Source: Albidovulum sp. bin36 (GTDB lineage Bacteria; Pseudomonadota; Alphaproteobacteria; Rhodobacterales; Rhodobacteraceae). Taken from it: a stretch of 33,586 nucleotides of DNA. The notes below the pieces were generated by a model. It saw only the letters and a program-made list of their open reading frames with translations, was not told the origin of the DNA and made no database searches. Made by a program: the position numbers and the translations under genes. Of the stretch, positions 17,016 to 26,302 are shown piece after piece (position 1 is the first letter of the stretch; the number at the start of each line of letters is the position of its first letter). The DNA is taken from NCBI GenBank assembly GCA_002238565.1, contig MPMP01000057.1, positions 1-33,586 of the forward strand, written 5' to 3'.

Positions 17016-17203
17016 AGATGGTTTTTCGAAAGGAGCATCCGGCTTTCGCCAATCGCTGGCGGCGCAATGCGCTGGTCGGCGGGATTCTCGGACTGTTCGT
17101 CGCGCTGGTTTTCGGCATTACGATCGTGAAATTGTCCGGCGGCCACATGATGGAAGCGTTCGACCACGCGATTCGCCCTTCGCTACTGGAGAATTCGCGT
17201 TGA
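17006..17203 (+). CDS. Small single-pass membrane protein of the cox cluster (CoxF-like)
   Basis: A 65-residue protein with a basic N-terminus (KEHPAFANRWRRN) and one hydrophobic helix at about 23-44 (LVGGILGLFVALVFGITIV), then GGHMMEAFDHA. A small gene of this kind commonly separates ctaB from ctaG in alphaproteobacteria and is often annotated CoxF or 'cytochrome c oxidase assembly'. Its role is unproven. ATG at 17006 overlaps the ctaB end; an in-frame ATG at 17018 is an alternative. Its stop overlaps the ctaG start. Confidence 0.75.
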   Translation: MGVKMVFRKEHPAFANRWRRNALVGGILGLFVALVFGITIVKLSGGHMMEAFDHAIRPSLLENSR

Positions 17204-17784
17204 CGGCGATCGCGCGAAACCGCCGGTCGCTGGCCGCTCTCGCCGCGGTCGCGGCGCTCATGGGCGCGTTGGCCTGGGCCTCCGTGCCGTTCTACGACTG
17301 GTTCTGCCGCGTGACCGGATTCGGGGGCACGACTTCAGTCGGCGAAGCGACGGCCGATCAGGACATCCTGGACCGGACGGTGCGAGTGCGATTCGACGCG
17401 AGCCTGGAGCGCGGAATGCCCTGGGAATTCCGGCCCGAAACGACCGCGACCGAAATCCGAATCGGCGAGACCGCGCTCGCCTACTACGTCGCCTACAATC
17501 CGACGGATCGGCCCGTCGCGGGAACCGCTAGCTTCAATGTCTACCCGTATTCGGCCGGGGAGTATTTCGTAAAGATCGAGTGCTTCTGCTTTCAGAGGCA
17601 GCTGCTGGAGCCGGGCGAAACCGCGAGGATGCCGGTAAGCTTCTATGTCGATCCCGAAATCGTCGACGATATCGAAGCCGGCTCGGTGAATACGATTACG
17701 CTGTCCTATACTTTCCATGTCGCCGACGAGGCGGAAGCTTTGGCGCTGAGCAGCGCGGCGGCAACCGAACCCGCCAATGGATAA
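17200..17784 (+). CDS. ctaG: Cytochrome c oxidase assembly protein CtaG/Cox11
   Basis: A 194-residue copper chaperone that delivers copper to the CuB site of subunit I. Read from TTG at 17200, whose TTGA overlaps the preceding stop. One N-terminal helix (residues 10-29) is followed by VPFYDWFCRVTGFGGTT, with the conserved Cys36. The copper-binding C-x-C is Cys128/Cys130 in KIECFCFQRQ. The C-terminal block PVSFYVDPEI ... NTITLSYTFH is standard. Its presence implies an oxidase with CuB is assembled, although the subunit I gene is not here. Confidence 0.94.
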   Translation: MTAIARNRRSLAALAAVAALMGALAWASVPFYDWFCRVTGFGGTTSVGEATADQDILDRTVRVRFDASLERGMPWEFRPETTATEIRIGETALAYYVAYNPTDRPVAGTASFNVYPYSAGEYFVKIECFCFQRQLLEPGETARMPVSFYVDPEIVDDIEAGSVNTITLSYTFHVADEAEALALSSAAATEPANG

Positions 17785-17802
17785 CTTTTCAGGAAACTTG
17801 TA

Positions 17803-18594
17803 ATGGCGCACGAGAAACAGCACGACTATCACATCCTAGACCCCTCGATCTGGCCCTTCATCGGCGCGGTCGGCATTTTCACGATGCTCTTCGGCGCGGT
17901 TCTGTTCATGCACGAGCAAGGGCCGTGGGTCCTGCTGGCCGGAGTCGCAATGATCGCCTACACGATGGTCGCGTGGTGGTCGGACGTGATCGTTGAATCG
18001 GGCGTCGGCGACCACACGCCGGTTGTTAGGCTCGGGCTTCGATACGGGTTCATTCTGTTCGTCATGTCGGAGATCATGTTCTTCTCGGCATGGTTCTGGA
18101 CCTTTTTCAAGCATGCGATCTATCCCATGGAGGAGGGGTCCGGCGGGGTCTGGCCGCCTGTCGGCATCGAGCCGTTCGACCCCTGGCATCTCCCGTTAAT
18201 CAACACGCTGATACTATTGAGCTCGGGAGCCGCGGCCACTTGGGCCCACCATGCGATCGCCCACGAGAACAACAGGAAGGATCTGGTCAACGGCTTGATA
18301 CTGGCGGTGATTCTCGGCTGCTTGTTCACGTTTTTCCAAGCCTACGAATACAGCCACGCGGCCTTCGGGTTTTCCGGGAACATCTACGGGGCGAGCTTTT
18401 TCATGGCGACCGGATTCCACGGGGCGCATGTCATCATCGGCACGATCTTCCTTCTCGTCTGCCTGTTTCGCGCCCGGCGCGGCCATTTCACGCCGGAGCA
18501 GCATATCGGCTTTGAAACGGCGGCATGGTATTGGCACTTCGTCGATGTCGTCTGGCTATTCCTGTTCTGCGCCGTCTACATCTGGGGCAGCTAG
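17803..18594 (+). CDS. ctaE: Cytochrome c oxidase subunit III
   Basis: A 263-residue polytopic membrane protein. Conserved family blocks are [18 protein letters not shown] at the start, [18 protein letters not shown] (the conserved membrane glutamate Glu90), [45 protein letters not shown] and a final [16 protein letters not shown]. Subunit III stabilises subunit I and its proton uptake. It follows ctaG by 18 bases. Complete, with no odd features. Confidence 0.96.
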   Translation: MAHEKQHDYHILDPSIWPFIGAVGIFTMLFGAVLFMHEQGPWVLLAGVAMIAYTMVAWWSDVIVESGVGDHTPVVRLGLRYGFILFVMSEIMFFSAWFWTFFKHAIYPMEEGSGGVWPPVGIEPFDPWHLPLINTLILLSSGAAATWAHHAIAHENNRKDLVNGLILAVILGCLFTFFQAYEYSHAAFGFSGNIYGASFFMATGFHGAHVIIGTIFLLVCLFRARRGHFTPEQHIGFETAAWYWHFVDVVWLFLFCAVYIWGS

Positions 18595-18678
18595 CCTTTC
18601 GTTCGGCGAGCGGAAGCAAGGCGCCGCCCTGATTGCGGACGCAGTCCGGGCCCGCCGGGCGGACAAGGAGCCGGCGCC

Positions 18679-19350
18679 GTGATTCGCGGGCTGATCGGCC
18701 CCGCCGCATTCGGATTGGCGGGAGCGGCCGTGCTCGTTTCCCTAGGCGCGTGGCAGGTGCAGCGCCTGAACTGGAAGCAAAGCCTGCTGTCCGAAATCAG
18801 CGACCGAATCGCCGCCCTTCCAGTAGAGCTGCCGGAAAGCCCCGCGCCGTCGATCGACAACTTTCTCGCCGTTTCCCTCTCGGGGCGCTTGACGGGACGG
18901 CAGCTCCGCGTGCTTACCAGCCGCCAAGGCCTCGGTCCCGGCTACAGAATCGTCGCCGCGTTCGAATCCGGCGAAAGGCGCGTGCTCCTCGACAGAGGCT
19001 TTGTCAGGGAGAGCCGAATCGGCGAGATATCCGAGGATGCGCGTCTCGATGTCGAAGGCAATCTCCATTGGCCCAGGGAATGGGACCGGATCTTTACGCC
19101 GGAGCCGGACGGGGACCTGTGGTTCGCGCGAGACGTTGAATCCATGGCCGACGCGCTCGGCACGGAGCCGGTAATGGTCGTTGCGCGCAGCTCGGAAGGC
19201 GAGGCGAGCGCCGTGGAGCCGTGGCCGGTTGATTCGCGCGGCGTTCCCAACAATCATTTGCAATACGCGGCCACGTGGTTTTCGCTCGCCGCGATCTGGC
19301 TCGCCATGACCGCCTACTGGGTGCGGCGCCTACACCTGAAGCGCGCCTAG
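18679..19350 (+). CDS. SURF1 family oxidase assembly protein
   Basis: A 223-residue protein from GTG at 18679. It has the SURF1 plan: an N-terminal helix, GAWQVQRLNWK at about 23-33, a periplasmic domain with LLDRGFVRES, and a C-terminal NNHLQYAATWFSLAAIWLAM leading into the second helix. SURF1 helps insert heme a into subunit I. It lies 84 bases after ctaE. In many relatives a DUF983 gene lies between the two; none is seen here. Part of the same plus-strand run. Confidence 0.92.
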   Translation: MIRGLIGPAAFGLAGAAVLVSLGAWQVQRLNWKQSLLSEISDRIAALPVELPESPAPSIDNFLAVSLSGRLTGRQLRVLTSRQGLGPGYRIVAAFESGERRVLLDRGFVRESRIGEISEDARLDVEGNLHWPREWDRIFTPEPDGDLWFARDVESMADALGTEPVMVVARSSEGEASAVEPWPVDSRGVPNNHLQYAATWFSLAAIWLAMTAYWVRRLHLKRA

Positions 19351-19374
19351 CCTGGATCATCGGGACTGAAGCCA

Positions 19375-20772
19375 ATGCGATATGTTTCTACGAGGGGCAA
19401 GGCGCCGCCGCTCGACTTCGAATCGGCGATGCTCGCGGGACTGGCGAGCGACGGCGGCCTCTACGTGCCCGAACGCTGGCCGAGATTTTCCGAAGCGGAC
19501 ATAGCCGGATTCTCCGGCTTGACCTACGAGGAAACGGCGTTTCGGGTCATGAAGCCGTTTGTCGGAGAATCGGTTTCCGACGCGAATCTCCGCGATTACG
19601 TGGAACGCTCGTACGAGGGCTTCGGCCATGCCGCCCGCTGCCCGCTTGCGCAGATCGAACCGAACGTCTTTCTGCTGGAGCTGTTCCACGGACCTACGCT
19701 CGCGTTCAAGGATTTCGCGATGCAGCTCGTAGCCCGGCTTTTTCAGGCGGCCCTGTCCAGGCGCGGAGAGCGGGCGACGATAATCGGCGCCACCAGCGGC
19801 GATACCGGATCCGCCGCCATCGAGGCGTTCCGGGGCCTGGAGTCGGTATCCGTGTTCATTCTCTTTCCCGAAGGCAGGGTGTCGGAAGTGCAGCGCAGGC
19901 AGATGACGACGCCGCGCGACAGCAACGTTCACGCCTTGGCCGTACGGGGAGACTTCGACGATTGCCAGGCTCGCGTCAAGGACATGTTCAACGACGCCCG
20001 TTTCAGGCGGGAGATGTCGCTGGCCGGCATCAATTCCATAAACTGGGCTCGCGTCGCCGCCCAGATGGTCTACTACTTCGCGTCGGCGTCCGCTCTCGGG
20101 GCGCCCGCGCGAAAGGTTTCCTTTACGGTGCCGACGGGAAATTTCGGAGATATATTCGCGGGCCACGCCGCTCGCGCGTCGGGGCTTCCGATCGAGCGCC
20201 TTGTGCTCGCGACCAATCAGAACGATATTCTGGACAGGGCGATCGGTTCGGGGCATTACCGCACGGCGGACGTGAAGCCTTCCATAAGCCCTTCGATGGA
20301 TATTCAGGTGAGTTCGAATTTCGAACGGGCGCTATTCGAAGCCTGCGGACGCGACGGCAACGCGATCGCGGGAATGATGGCTCGGCTTGCATCCGAAGGC
20401 GGCTTTGAAATCGCCGAGCCCGCATTGACGTGGCTTCGCGAACGCTTTGCGAGCGGAACCTGCACGGAGGCCGAAACGATTGAAACAATAGCGAAAACAT
20501 TTCGACGGTCGGGCGCCGTCGTCTGCCCGCATACGGCGGTCGGCGTCAAGGTCGCATCGGATCAGGGAGCTTCGCGCGGAACCGCGCCGATGGTATCGCT
20601 GGCAACGGCGCATCCCGCGAAATTTCCGGAAGCCGTCGAAAGGGCGATCGGAATTTCGCCGAAATTGCCGGCTCGCTTCGACGGAATTCACCGGGCGGCG
20701 GAGAGAGTTCATTCCGTCGACAACGATATCGATGAAATCAAGGACGCGATACGCGGAGGGCTTCCGGCGTGA
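19375..20772 (+). CDS. thrC: Threonine synthase
   Basis: A 465-residue PLP enzyme of the fold-type II class that converts O-phosphohomoserine to threonine. It begins MRYVSTRGKAPPLDFESAM and GLASDGGLYVPE, as in the long (E. coli-like) class. The PLP lysine is Lys112 in FHGPTLAFKDFAMQ. GATSGDTGSAAIEAF binds the phosphate. VPTGNFGDIFAGHAA and ATNQNDIL are further signatures. It overlaps the M16 peptidase start. The surf1-thrC-M16 order is widely conserved in alphaproteobacteria. Confidence 0.96.
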   Translation: MRYVSTRGKAPPLDFESAMLAGLASDGGLYVPERWPRFSEADIAGFSGLTYEETAFRVMKPFVGESVSDANLRDYVERSYEGFGHAARCPLAQIEPNVFLLELFHGPTLAFKDFAMQLVARLFQAALSRRGERATIIGATSGDTGSAAIEAFRGLESVSVFILFPEGRVSEVQRRQMTTPRDSNVHALAVRGDFDDCQARVKDMFNDARFRREMSLAGINSINWARVAAQMVYYFASASALGAPARKVSFTVPTGNFGDIFAGHAARASGLPIERLVLATNQNDILDRAIGSGHYRTADVKPSISPSMDIQVSSNFERALFEACGRDGNAIAGMMARLASEGGFEIAEPALTWLRERFASGTCTEAETIETIAKTFRRSGAVVCPHTAVGVKVASDQGASRGTAPMVSLATAHPAKFPEAVERAIGISPKLPARFDGIHRAAERVHSVDNDIDEIKDAIRGGLPA

Positions 20773-22031
20773 GCATCCGGACAGTCGCGCTCGACAACGG
20801 CTTCCGGATCGCGACCGAAGACATGCCCGGATTGAAATCCGCGGCGGTTGGCCTCTACGTTTTCGCCGGCGGCCGCCACGAAAGGCGCGAGCAGAACGGC
20901 ATCGCCCACTTTCTCGAGCACATGGCGTTCAAAAGGACGACGACGCGCACGGCAACCGAAATCAACGAGGCGATCGAAGGCGTCGGCGGCATGCTGAACG
21001 CCTATACCGGAAAGGAGGCGACCGCGTTCTACAGCCGCGTGCTAGCCGAAGACGTGCCGCTCGCGATCGAATTGATTTCCGACATCATACTCAACCCCGT
21101 ATTTCATTCCGACGATATCGATTTGGAGCGCAACGTCATTCTGCAGGAGATCGGCGAGGCGGCGGACATGCCCGACGACATGCTGTTCGACGGCCTGCAG
21201 AAATCGATCTATCCCCGCCAGTCTCTCGGCCGGTCGATACTCGGAACTCAGGACCTTGTTTCGAAATTCGATTCCGGCGATCTGAAGCGGTTCGTTTCCG
21301 AAAGATACGTGCCCGAAAACATGATTCTCGCCGCCGCTGGCGCGATCGACCACGAGGAGGTCGCGCGGCTGGCGAAATCCTATTTCGGCGGCATGGCCGG
21401 GAAGCAGCCGAATCCGGACGCGCCCGGCAAATTCTCGCGCGGAGAATTCCGCAAGTCGAAAAAAATCGAGCAGGCGCACCTGGCATTGGTATTCGAGGCC
21501 CCGGGCTTTCTCAGCCCGAAGGATCACGTGGCGCGAGTCTATTCCGCCGTCATGGGCGGCGGAACGTCGTCCCGGCTGTTTTCCGAAGCAAGGGAGAAGC
21601 GGGGGCTGTGCTATACCGTGTCGGCCAGCGTCAACTCCTATGCGGATACCGGAACCGTGCTCCTGCATGCGGTAACGGGCCAGCGAGAGCTGCCGGAAAT
21701 GGCGAATTTGTTCGTCGATGAAATAAAAAAGTCCGCTAGCGATATTCGCGAGGACGAGATCGAGCGCGCTCGAACGCAGATCCGGGTCGGATTCCTGATG
21801 TCGCTGGAAAGCCCGACAAGCCGGATCGAGCGCCTTGCCCGGTATCTGGGCTTTTTCGGCCGGATACCTGGAACCGAGGAAATCATCGCTCAATTCGACG
21901 CGGTCGACGCGCTGAAGGCGCGCGACTTCGCCAAGGAGCTAATTGAATCCGAAAGTGCGGCCATGGCCGTATATGGGCGCGTGAAATCGGCGCCGCGCTT
22001 GGAATATCTGACCGCGCGCCTTTCCGAGTGA
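20769..22031 (+). CDS. M16 family zinc peptidase (processing-peptidase-like)
   Basis: A 420-residue protein from GTG at 20769 (GTGA overlaps the thrC stop). The inverted zinc motif HFLEH (His47, Glu50, His51) with Glu127 in NVILQEIGE is intact, so the protein should be catalytic. GKEATAFYSRVLAED is typical of the mitochondrial processing peptidase beta/PqqL-like group. The C-terminal domain carries the G-rich MGGGTSSRLFSEAREKRGL substrate-binding loop and CYTVSASVNSYADTG. No signal peptide. The physiological substrate is unknown. Confidence 0.93.
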   Translation: MSIRTVALDNGFRIATEDMPGLKSAAVGLYVFAGGRHERREQNGIAHFLEHMAFKRTTTRTATEINEAIEGVGGMLNAYTGKEATAFYSRVLAEDVPLAIELISDIILNPVFHSDDIDLERNVILQEIGEAADMPDDMLFDGLQKSIYPRQSLGRSILGTQDLVSKFDSGDLKRFVSERYVPENMILAAAGAIDHEEVARLAKSYFGGMAGKQPNPDAPGKFSRGEFRKSKKIEQAHLALVFEAPGFLSPKDHVARVYSAVMGGGTSSRLFSEAREKRGLCYTVSASVNSYADTGTVLLHAVTGQRELPEMANLFVDEIKKSASDIREDEIERARTQIRVGFLMSLESPTSRIERLARYLGFFGRIPGTEEIIAQFDAVDALKARDFAKELIESESAAMAVYGRVKSAPRLEYLTARLSE

Positions 22032-22612
22032 TGTTCAAATTTTTCGAAAAGCCGGCCATTCACACCGATAGGATCAAACTGCGACTGCCCGAGCGCGGCG
22101 ATTTTGCGGAATGGTCGAGATTGCGCTCGGAAAGCGAAGATTTTCTAAGGCCCTGGGAGCCGAGCTGGATGCCGATCCATCTAAGTCGAGGAGCCTTTAT
22201 TTCTCGGGTCGCATGGGCCCACAGGTCGCACAGGCAGGGAACGGCGATGCCGCTTCTGCTCGTCTGCAAGGAGGAGGGAAGAATTCTCGGCGGAATTACT
22301 TTAGACAATATCAGGCGAGGACCATCCCGGTCCGGGTCTATCGGCTACTGGATCGGCGAGCGGCACGCTCGAAACGGCTATATGAAGGAGGCGGTGCCCG
22401 CGCTGGTTCACCACGCGTTCAAAGTGCTGGACCTGAGCCGCATCGAAGCGGCCTGCCTGCCCGACAACGTCGCGTCTCGCGGGCTGCTGGAAAAAACCGG
22501 CTTCAAATATGAAGGCGTCGCGCAAAGCTATCTTGAAATCGACGGCAGATGGAGCAACCATGTCCTATACGCGAATTTGCGCTCCGACAGGCGCGGACCG
22601 GCCGGTTTCTGA
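22031..22612 (+). CDS. GNAT acetyltransferase, RimJ/RimL type
   Basis: A 193-residue protein starting at ATG 22031, which shares its A with the M16 stop (an adjacent GTG at 22028 is possible). It opens HTDRIKLRLPERGDFAEWSR, the usual RimJ-like start, then has FLRPWEP, GGITLDNIRRG, GYWIGERHARNGYMKEAVPA (acetyl-CoA loop) and AACLPDNVASRGLLEKTGF. RimJ/L proteins acetylate N-terminal amines; bacterial homologues vary in substrate. It is the last gene of the tightly packed cox run. Confidence 0.9.
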   Translation: MFKFFEKPAIHTDRIKLRLPERGDFAEWSRLRSESEDFLRPWEPSWMPIHLSRGAFISRVAWAHRSHRQGTAMPLLLVCKEEGRILGGITLDNIRRGPSRSGSIGYWIGERHARNGYMKEAVPALVHHAFKVLDLSRIEAACLPDNVASRGLLEKTGFKYEGVAQSYLEIDGRWSNHVLYANLRSDRRGPAGF

Positions 22613-22669
22613 CAGGTCGCCCGGCATGCGGAATCGAACGGCTCGCCGTAGCGGCAAGCCCACTTGAAA

Positions 22670-24163
22670 ATGGCTAGGCCAAGAATTCCGTTTTCGTCGC
22701 TCGCGCATTTGAATCCGGTCGGGGATTCATTGCGCCGCGCGCTATTCGCCGCCCTCCCGTCGTCGGCATTTAGAAGCGTGAGCGAAAAGTATCTAACCGA
22801 ACCCAGAGGACGGATTTTTGCCGACGGCGCATTTGTCGTCGCTCCTAAATCCGCGGAAGAGGCGGCTTCGGTCGTGAAGCTATGCGTCGAGGCCCGCACT
22901 GCCATCGTGCCGTTTGGAGGCGGAACCGGATTGGTGGGCGGCCAAATCGCCAGCGGACTCCCCGAATCGGTTCTGCTGTCGCTGGAAAGAATGAATGAAG
23001 TTCGAAGCATTTCGGAAAGCGACGATGCCGTCGTGGCGGAAGCGGGATGCACGCTTCAGGCCGTCCGGGAAGCGGCTCGCTCGGCCGGCAGGATCTTTCC
23101 GCTCTCGACGGCTGCGCAGGGAAGCTGCCATATCGGCGGATGCCTGGCGACCAACGCCGGCGGCGTGCACGTAATCCGCTACGGGAACGCGAGAAGGCTT
23201 TGCCTCGGGATTGAAGCCGTGATGCCCGACGGAAGCATTTGGAACGGGCTGCAGCTGCTTAGGAAGAACAACGCCGGCTACGACCTGCGGGACCTCCTCG
23301 TGGGGTCGGAGGGAACCCTCGGCGTTATTACGGCCGCCAGCCTAGCCCTGCATCCCGAACTGGTCGAAGAATCCACATGCCTGCTGGCGGTTCCGAGCCC
23401 GGGCGAGGCGCTGGACTTGCTAAGGCTGCTGCGGGCGCGCGTCGGAAGCCTGATTTCCGCGTACGAGCTGATTCACGGGAACAGCTATCGCTTCGTTCGC
23501 GAAACCGTGCCCGGCGCCAGAATCCCGTTCGCCGACCCGCCGGAATGGTCCGTGCTCATTGACATAGGCGCGGAATTCAAGCTCGGCGTAGGGCAAATGC
23601 TGGAAAGCGCGGCTGGAGAAGCTTTCGACAGAGGGCTGGCAACGGACGGCATCGTGGCGGCTTCGGAATCTCAAAGGCGGTCGCTTTGGCGGTTTAGGGA
23701 GCTTATTCCCGAGGCGAACCGTCGAATCGGGTCGATTTCGTCCCACGACGTTTCCGTCCCTCCATCGGCGATTCCCGAGTTCATCGCCAAGGGCGACGAG
23801 TTGCTGTCCCGGCTAGGAGAATTTCGCGTCAATTGCTTCGGGCACGTGGGAGACGGCAATATTCATTACAACGTCTTCCCTGCAAAGGGACGCGGGCGCG
23901 ACGACTGCGCCGCGCTGCGAACCCCCGTTAGCCGCGCGGTCTACGGCTTGGCCGTAGAACTCGGCGGCTCGTTCGCCGCCGAGCACGGAATCGGCAGAAC
24001 GAAGACAAGCGAGCTTCTGGAGCATGGCGACGCGGCGTTTCTGGAGTCGATGCGCCGGGTGAAGGACGCTCTGGATCCGCTTGGAATCATGAATCCGGGG
24101 GCTGTATTTCCAATCGAAGCCGCCCCGGGCGGTCATTCGCCTTCGAATTCGCAAAGGCAGTGA
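22670..24163 (+). CDS. FAD-binding oxidoreductase, GlcD/D-lactate dehydrogenase-like
   Basis: A 497-residue protein; ATG at 22670, with a weak ribosome site and a TTG two codons upstream as alternative. The PP-loop FAD domain has [18 protein letters not shown] near residue 80, then [17 protein letters not shown] and [18 protein letters not shown]. The C-terminal FAD-oxidase domain carries [16 protein letters not shown] and [15 protein letters not shown], signatures of 2-hydroxyacid dehydrogenases such as glycolate oxidase GlcD and D-2-hydroxyglutarate dehydrogenases. The exact acid substrate cannot be set. The last 31 bases overlap the end of apt on the other strand. Confidence 0.9.
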   Translation: MARPRIPFSSLAHLNPVGDSLRRALFAALPSSAFRSVSEKYLTEPRGRIFADGAFVVAPKSAEEAASVVKLCVEARTAIVPFGGGTGLVGGQIASGLPESVLLSLERMNEVRSISESDDAVVAEAGCTLQAVREAARSAGRIFPLSTAAQGSCHIGGCLATNAGGVHVIRYGNARRLCLGIEAVMPDGSIWNGLQLLRKNNAGYDLRDLLVGSEGTLGVITAASLALHPELVEESTCLLAVPSPGEALDLLRLLRARVGSLISAYELIHGNSYRFVRETVPGARIPFADPPEWSVLIDIGAEFKLGVGQMLESAAGEAFDRGLATDGIVAASESQRRSLWRFRELIPEANRRIGSISSHDVSVPPSAIPEFIAKGDELLSRLGEFRVNCFGHVGDGNIHYNVFPAKGRGRDDCAALRTPVSRAVYGLAVELGGSFAAEHGIGRTKTSELLEHGDAAFLESMRRVKDALDPLGIMNPGAVFPIEAAPGGHSPSNSQRQ

Positions 24164-24672
24164 ACCCGAAGGCCTAGGCTCTCCAGCAGCTTTCGGCCGC
24201 CCAATTCGGGCAAATCGACAATGAAGGCGCTGCCGACGACCTCGGCGCCAAGCCGTTCCAGCAGCCGCAATGCGGCTTCGGCGGTTCCTCCCGTTGCAAG
24301 GAGGTCGTCGAGCAGGAGGATTTTCTCGCCGGGCTGGACGGCATCATCGTGGATTTCCGCGACTTCTTCGCCGTATTCCAGAGTGTATGCCTGGGAAATT
24401 CTCGGGCCGGGCAATTTGCCTTTTTTCCGGATCGGTACGAATCCCGCTCCGAGCCGGTCGGCCACGGCTCCGCCGGCGACGAAGCCGCGAGCCTCGATTC
24501 CCGCAACCTTGTCGATGCCGGACCCAATGTAGGGCTCAGCCAACTGCGCGACGGCCGACTGGAACGCAGCCGGTTCGCAGAACAGAGTCGTGACGTCCCT
24601 GAACATGATTCCGGGCCTCGGGAAACCCGGAATGGTCCGAATGTAGTCCTTGACTGAAATCTCTCCGCCCAT
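24133..24672 (-). CDS. apt: Adenine phosphoribosyltransferase
   Basis: A 179-residue type I phosphoribosyltransferase converting adenine and PRPP to AMP. It begins [20 protein letters not shown], the family start. [20 protein letters not shown] is typical. The PRPP-binding motif is [17 protein letters not shown] near residues 117-133. It lies 52 bases downstream of mtnP, whose product releases adenine, so the two steps are probably coexpressed. Its 3' end overlaps the convergent FAD oxidase gene. Confidence 0.96.
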   Translation of the reverse strand: MGGEISVKDYIRTIPGFPRPGIMFRDVTTLFCEPAAFQSAVAQLAEPYIGSGIDKVAGIEARGFVAGGAVADRLGAGFVPIRKKGKLPGPRISQAYTLEYGEEVAEIHDDAVQPGEKILLLDDLLATGGTAEAALRLLERLGAEVVGSAFIVDLPELGGRKLLESLGLRVHCLCEFEGE

Positions 24673-24724
24673 AGCCTGCCTCTCTGCGCCGGGGAACCAA
24701 TCGCCTAGCGAACACTGGAAGAAT

Positions 24725-25603
24725 TCATTGGGCCAGCACCCTGCCCGCGACGGTTTTCAGCATTTCGACAAGCTCGGGGTCGCGCTTTTCGGGGGCGGTA
24801 ACGATAGCGTGCTCGAGTGCCGTATCGCAGCCGTGCTCGCAAGGGGCGCGTTCGCTCCCGAGGATGCTTGGGAGCTTGCGCAGGAGCCTGGCGGCGCTTG
24901 CCGAATTCGCGCGCAATGTCGCGATAATCGCCGGCAGATCGATATCGCCGTGGTCCGGATGCCAGCAGTCGTAGTCGGTAATCATGGCGATCGCGGCGTA
25001 GCAGATTTCCGCTTCCCGAGCGAGCTTGGCCTCGGGCATGTTCGTCATGCCGATGACGTCGCAGCCCCAGACTTCCCTGTACAGCCTGGATTCCGCGAGC
25101 GTAGAAAACTGCGGCCCTTCCATGGCCAAATACGTTCCGCCGTTCTTGAAAGCCACGCCGGCGGCCGAGGCTGCAGTCGCGCAGGCGCTTGAAACTCTTG
25201 CGCAGGTCGGCTTGGCGAACGCGACATGCCCGACGCAGCCGGCGCCGAAAAACGACTTGTCTCTCGCAATCGTTCGATCGATGTACTGGTCGACGATGAG
25301 AAAGCTTCCAGGCGGCAAATCTTCGCGAAACGAACCGCAGGCCGACACCGAAACGATGTCGGTGGCGCCGATCATTTTTAGCGCCGCGATATTGGCCCGA
25401 TAGGGGATGCCGCTCGGCGAGTGGACGTGGCCGTCGCCGTGGCGCGGCAGGAACGCGACATCCACGCCGTCTACTGATCCCGTAGTCAGGTCGCCGGAGG
25501 GCCTGCCCCACGGCGTGTCGATCGCGTGCCGCTCGGCGGCATCCAGATCTTCGATCGAATAGACGCCGGTGCCGCCGACGATTCCGAGCACGGTATCAGG
25601 CAT
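24725..25603 (-). CDS. mtnP: S-methyl-5'-thioadenosine phosphorylase
   Basis: A 292-residue enzyme splitting methylthioadenosine into adenine and methylthioribose-1-phosphate. Start placed at the ATG at 25603 ([20 protein letters not shown]), preceded by GGAAGACGA; a frame start at 25615 directly abuts the upstream stop. PNP/MTAP motifs are [20 protein letters not shown] (phosphate-binding), [40 protein letters not shown], and [20 protein letters not shown] with substrate-contacting residues. Downstream is apt, which uses the adenine. Human-type MTAP and purine nucleoside phosphorylases are the alternative; the ...MTNMPEA... motif supports MTAP. Confidence 0.93.
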   Translation of the reverse strand: MPDTVLGIVGGTGVYSIEDLDAAERHAIDTPWGRPSGDLTTGSVDGVDVAFLPRHGDGHVHSPSGIPYRANIAALKMIGATDIVSVSACGSFREDLPPGSFLIVDQYIDRTIARDKSFFGAGCVGHVAFAKPTCARVSSACATAASAAGVAFKNGGTYLAMEGPQFSTLAESRLYREVWGCDVIGMTNMPEAKLAREAEICYAAIAMITDYDCWHPDHGDIDLPAIIATLRANSASAARLLRKLPSILGSERAPCEHGCDTALEHAIVTAPEKRDPELVEMLKTVAGRVLAQ

Positions 25604-25615
25604 TCGTCTTCCCAT

Positions 25616-26218
25616 TCAAGTCGGGCGCAGCATGCTGAACGCCTCGTCCACGCGACAATAGTCATGGTAGCCAAGCCGCGCAACCGGTCGGCAGCTCGGC
25701 AAATCGAACTTGCCGTTTCTAATGCAGTCGTCGCGCAAGTGGATTCCGACCACTTCTCCGAAAACGACCGAATTGTCGTCGCCGGCTAGCTCGACGACCT
25801 TCGTGAGCCGGCATTCCAAATTGGCCGGCGCGCCCGCTACGCGGCAACAGGCGATCGCTTCGCATTCGCATCGATCGATGCCGGCGAACTCAAACTCGTC
25901 GACATCCCGGCGGTAGGAGCCGGATGTCAGATTCATCTTTTTTCGCATCGAATACTCGACGAAGTTCGTGCAGAACACTTCGGTTTCTAGAATATTGGCC
26001 AGGCTATCCTTTCCCCGATCGCGATCGGATTTGCCCCCGGTGGTGGCAAACATTACCTGCGGCGGCGTATACGCGACGGCATTGAAGAACGAGTAGGGCG
26101 CCAGATTGTCGGAACCGTCGCCGCCTCGCGTTGAAATCCAGCCTATCGGGCGCGGCGCAACAATGGCGTTGAACGGATTGTGCGGAAGGTCGTGCCCGTT
26201 TGAGGGTCGATAGAACAT
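25616..26218 (-). CDS. Flavin reductase family protein (FMN-binding split barrel)
   Basis: A 200-residue protein with the split-barrel flavin-reductase signature HNPFNAIVAPRPIGWIST followed by APYSFFNAVAYTPPQVMFAT. KDSLANILETEVFCTNFVEY and VVFGEVVGIHLRDDCI are further typical pieces. Members reduce FMN for partner oxygenases or have unknown roles. It ends exactly where the mtnP frame begins, so it probably shares the transcript, though a functional link with methylthioadenosine salvage is not established. Confidence 0.88.
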   Translation of the reverse strand: MFYRPSNGHDLPHNPFNAIVAPRPIGWISTRGGDGSDNLAPYSFFNAVAYTPPQVMFATTGGKSDRDRGKDSLANILETEVFCTNFVEYSMRKKMNLTSGSYRRDVDEFEFAGIDRCECEAIACCRVAGAPANLECRLTKVVELAGDDNSVVFGEVVGIHLRDDCIRNGKFDLPSCRPVARLGYHDYCRVDEAFSMLRPT

Positions 26219-26302
26219 GACAGAAGCCTCGTTGCAGGGTATGGGCGATGTCGTACAAAAATTGAGCGGTCAATTCCATACCGGCCAACGGAAATTCGCG
26301 CG

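Noticed and set aside
16687..17199. Upstream extension of ctaG
   Set aside because: The frame is open through ctaB and the small gene, but CtaG similarity begins at about 17200, where a TTGA overlap gives a plausible start.
19275..20408. 377-codon plus-strand frame, and the 299-codon minus-strand frame at 19357-20256
   Set aside because: Both overlap thrC, which has clear catalytic motifs; these frames are Arg-rich and motif-free.
20732..21721. 329-codon frame, and the 283-codon minus-strand frame at 21042-21893
   Set aside because: Both overlap the M16 peptidase gene and have no recognisable domains.
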